NCBI GenBank assembly: GCA_018701055.1
Contig: JABIUH010000347.1
Coordinates: 1 to 6,743, forward strand
Direction: 5' to 3'
From: Woeseia sp.
Lineage (GTDB): Bacteria > Pseudomonadota > Gammaproteobacteria > Steroidobacterales > Woeseiaceae
DNA length: 6,743 bases
The translations under genes and the position numbers were made by a program. The notes below the pieces were generated by a model. It had not been told where the DNA came from, ran no database searches, and saw nothing but the letters and a program-made list of their open reading frames with translations. This document shows, piece after piece, positions 6,317 to 6,743 of the stretch; within the stretch, counting starts at the first letter, position 1, and the number at the start of each line of letters is the position of its first letter.

Positions 6317-6469
6317 GGTGCAATGATAACGCGCATTAAGCATGCAAACCCGAAGCATCACTAATCGATACATTTGGAAACATTCTGAAACCCCAGCGAA
6401 ACCCTTCTTGCCTCCCGCTCTGTGGAACTCTCTCCCGTCTTGATCACAGCCATCGAAAAGGGATTACAA
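6317..6469. promoter_or_regulatory. Divergent promoter region between the response regulator and the DUF4397 lipoprotein
   Basis: This 153-base gap must hold the start signals for both divergent genes. The tandem repeat at 6369-6390 is its clearest element. The lipoprotein Shine-Dalgarno AAGGGA is at 6458-6463. I could not place confident -35 and -10 boxes in either direction; GGAAC at 6424-6428 is noted, but its spacing to a following TC-type -10 is too short for a sigma-E promoter. Confidence 0.45.
6369..6390. promoter_or_regulatory. Tandem 10-bp direct repeat, candidate response-regulator binding site (RstA-box-like)
   Basis: CATTTGGAAA (6371-6380) is followed at once by CATTCTGAAA (6381-6390), 8 of 10 bases identical with a one-helical-turn period, the arrangement bound by dimers of OmpR-family regulators. 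The segment TACATTTGGAAACA (6369-6382) matches 10 of the 12 defined bases of the E. coli RstA box TACATnTnGTTACA as I remember it. It lies about 53 bases upstream of the regulator's start and about 80 bases upstream of the lipoprotein start, so it could act on either divergent gene. Binding is inferred. Confidence 0.5.
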
Positions 6470-6743
6470 ATGAAATTCTCAAGCAAATTCTTGGTTATCT
6501 GCAGCATGCTGGTACTAGCGGCATGCGACTCAGACAACAATATTCAACCGGAACTCTTTGTCGCGCAATCACTTGCCGCGCTGAAGTTGCAGGTTCTGCA
6601 TGGCTCGCCCGATGCGCCGGCAGTCAATGTACTTGTTAACGGCGGCGAAGAACTCAGCAACGTCGACTATAAGGTCGGTTCGGCATAACTGATGCTAGAC
6701 GAAGGGACTTATTCAGTTCAAGTCGATGGCATTTTGCCCGGTG
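6470..6743 (+). pseudogene. DUF4397 lipoprotein gene interrupted by an in-frame TAA (3' end outside window)
   Basis: The start ATG at 6470 has a good Shine-Dalgarno (AAGGGA, 6-base spacer). The product opens with a lipoprotein signal peptide, MKFSSKFLVICSMLVLAAC, lipobox LAAC with the lipidated Cys at 19 and Asp at +2, which in E. coli favours inner-membrane retention. After a short polar linker comes the first DUF4397 repeat: LQVLHGSPDAPAVNVLVNG (40-58), then VDYKVGSA (65-72). A TAA at 6686-6688 stops translation at 72 residues, but the same frame continues with LMLDEGTYSVQVDGILPG to the window edge, which is the expected continuation of the domain. So this is a nonsense-type interruption (an aromatic residue would fit, TAT or TAC to TAA) rather than a frameshift. 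It could be a recent pseudogene, a sequence error, or a readthrough site. DUF4397 proteins are envelope or secreted proteins of unknown role, often several hundred residues long. Confidence 0.75.

Noticed and set aside
6424..6448. Possible sigma-E type promoter (GGAAC followed by TCACA) for the lipoprotein
   Set aside because: The gap between the two elements is about 2-3 bases shorter than sigma-E promoters allow and the -10 match is weak.

Overview
The window looks like chromosomal DNA from a Gram-negative proteobacterium, most likely a gammaproteobacterium. It encodes an outer-membrane MipA-type barrel, a lipobox lipoprotein, an OmpR-type two-component pair resembling RstA/RstB, and a lipid-modification gene set (CFA-type methyltransferase, DUF2878, DUF1295) common in marine and environmental gammaproteobacteria. 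This taxonomic call is inferred from gene content only. There is no phage, insertion sequence, CRISPR array or RNA gene that I can see.

Layout. (1) Positions 1-2072, minus strand: a tightly coupled operon reading CFA-type SAM methyltransferase, then a DUF2878 membrane protein, then a DUF1295 (steroid 5-alpha-reductase-like) membrane protein that runs off the window start. Junctions are TGA-A-ATG and an ATGA overlap. A strong Shine-Dalgarno fixes the methyltransferase start at 2072. (2) Positions 2073-2268: divergent intergenic region. At 2218-2265 it carries an in-frame stub that reads like the first 16 residues of a DNA photolyase, with no photolyase after it. (3) Positions 2269-3873, plus strand: a two-gene unit made of a secreted DUF2141-MipA/OmpV fusion, then a cysteine- and tryptophan-rich conserved protein of unknown function, followed by a short hairpin. 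(4) Positions 3895-4278, minus strand: a decayed C-terminal fragment of agmatinase (ureohydrolase family) with one nonsense codon and one frameshift; it begins right where the sensor kinase ends. (5) Positions 4285-6316, minus strand: sensor histidine kinase and OmpR/RstA-like response regulator, regulator first, overlapping by 8 bases. (6) Positions 6317-6469: divergent regulatory region with a tandem 10-bp repeat resembling the E. coli RstA box. (7) Positions 6470-6743, plus strand: a DUF4397 lipoprotein interrupted by an in-frame TAA, with its 3' end outside the window.

How the parts may work together. The minus-strand operon probably modifies membrane fatty acids: a CFA-like enzyme adds a one-carbon unit and the two membrane proteins assist or further modify the product. 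The two-component pair is an envelope-stress type. The repeat in front of it, also upstream of the lipoprotein, suggests that it controls itself and perhaps the lipoprotein. Three broken genes or remnants (photolyase stub, agmatinase fragment, interrupted DUF4397 gene) within 4.5 kb show a locus that has been rearranged and is losing genes, or, for the point defects, possible sequence errors.
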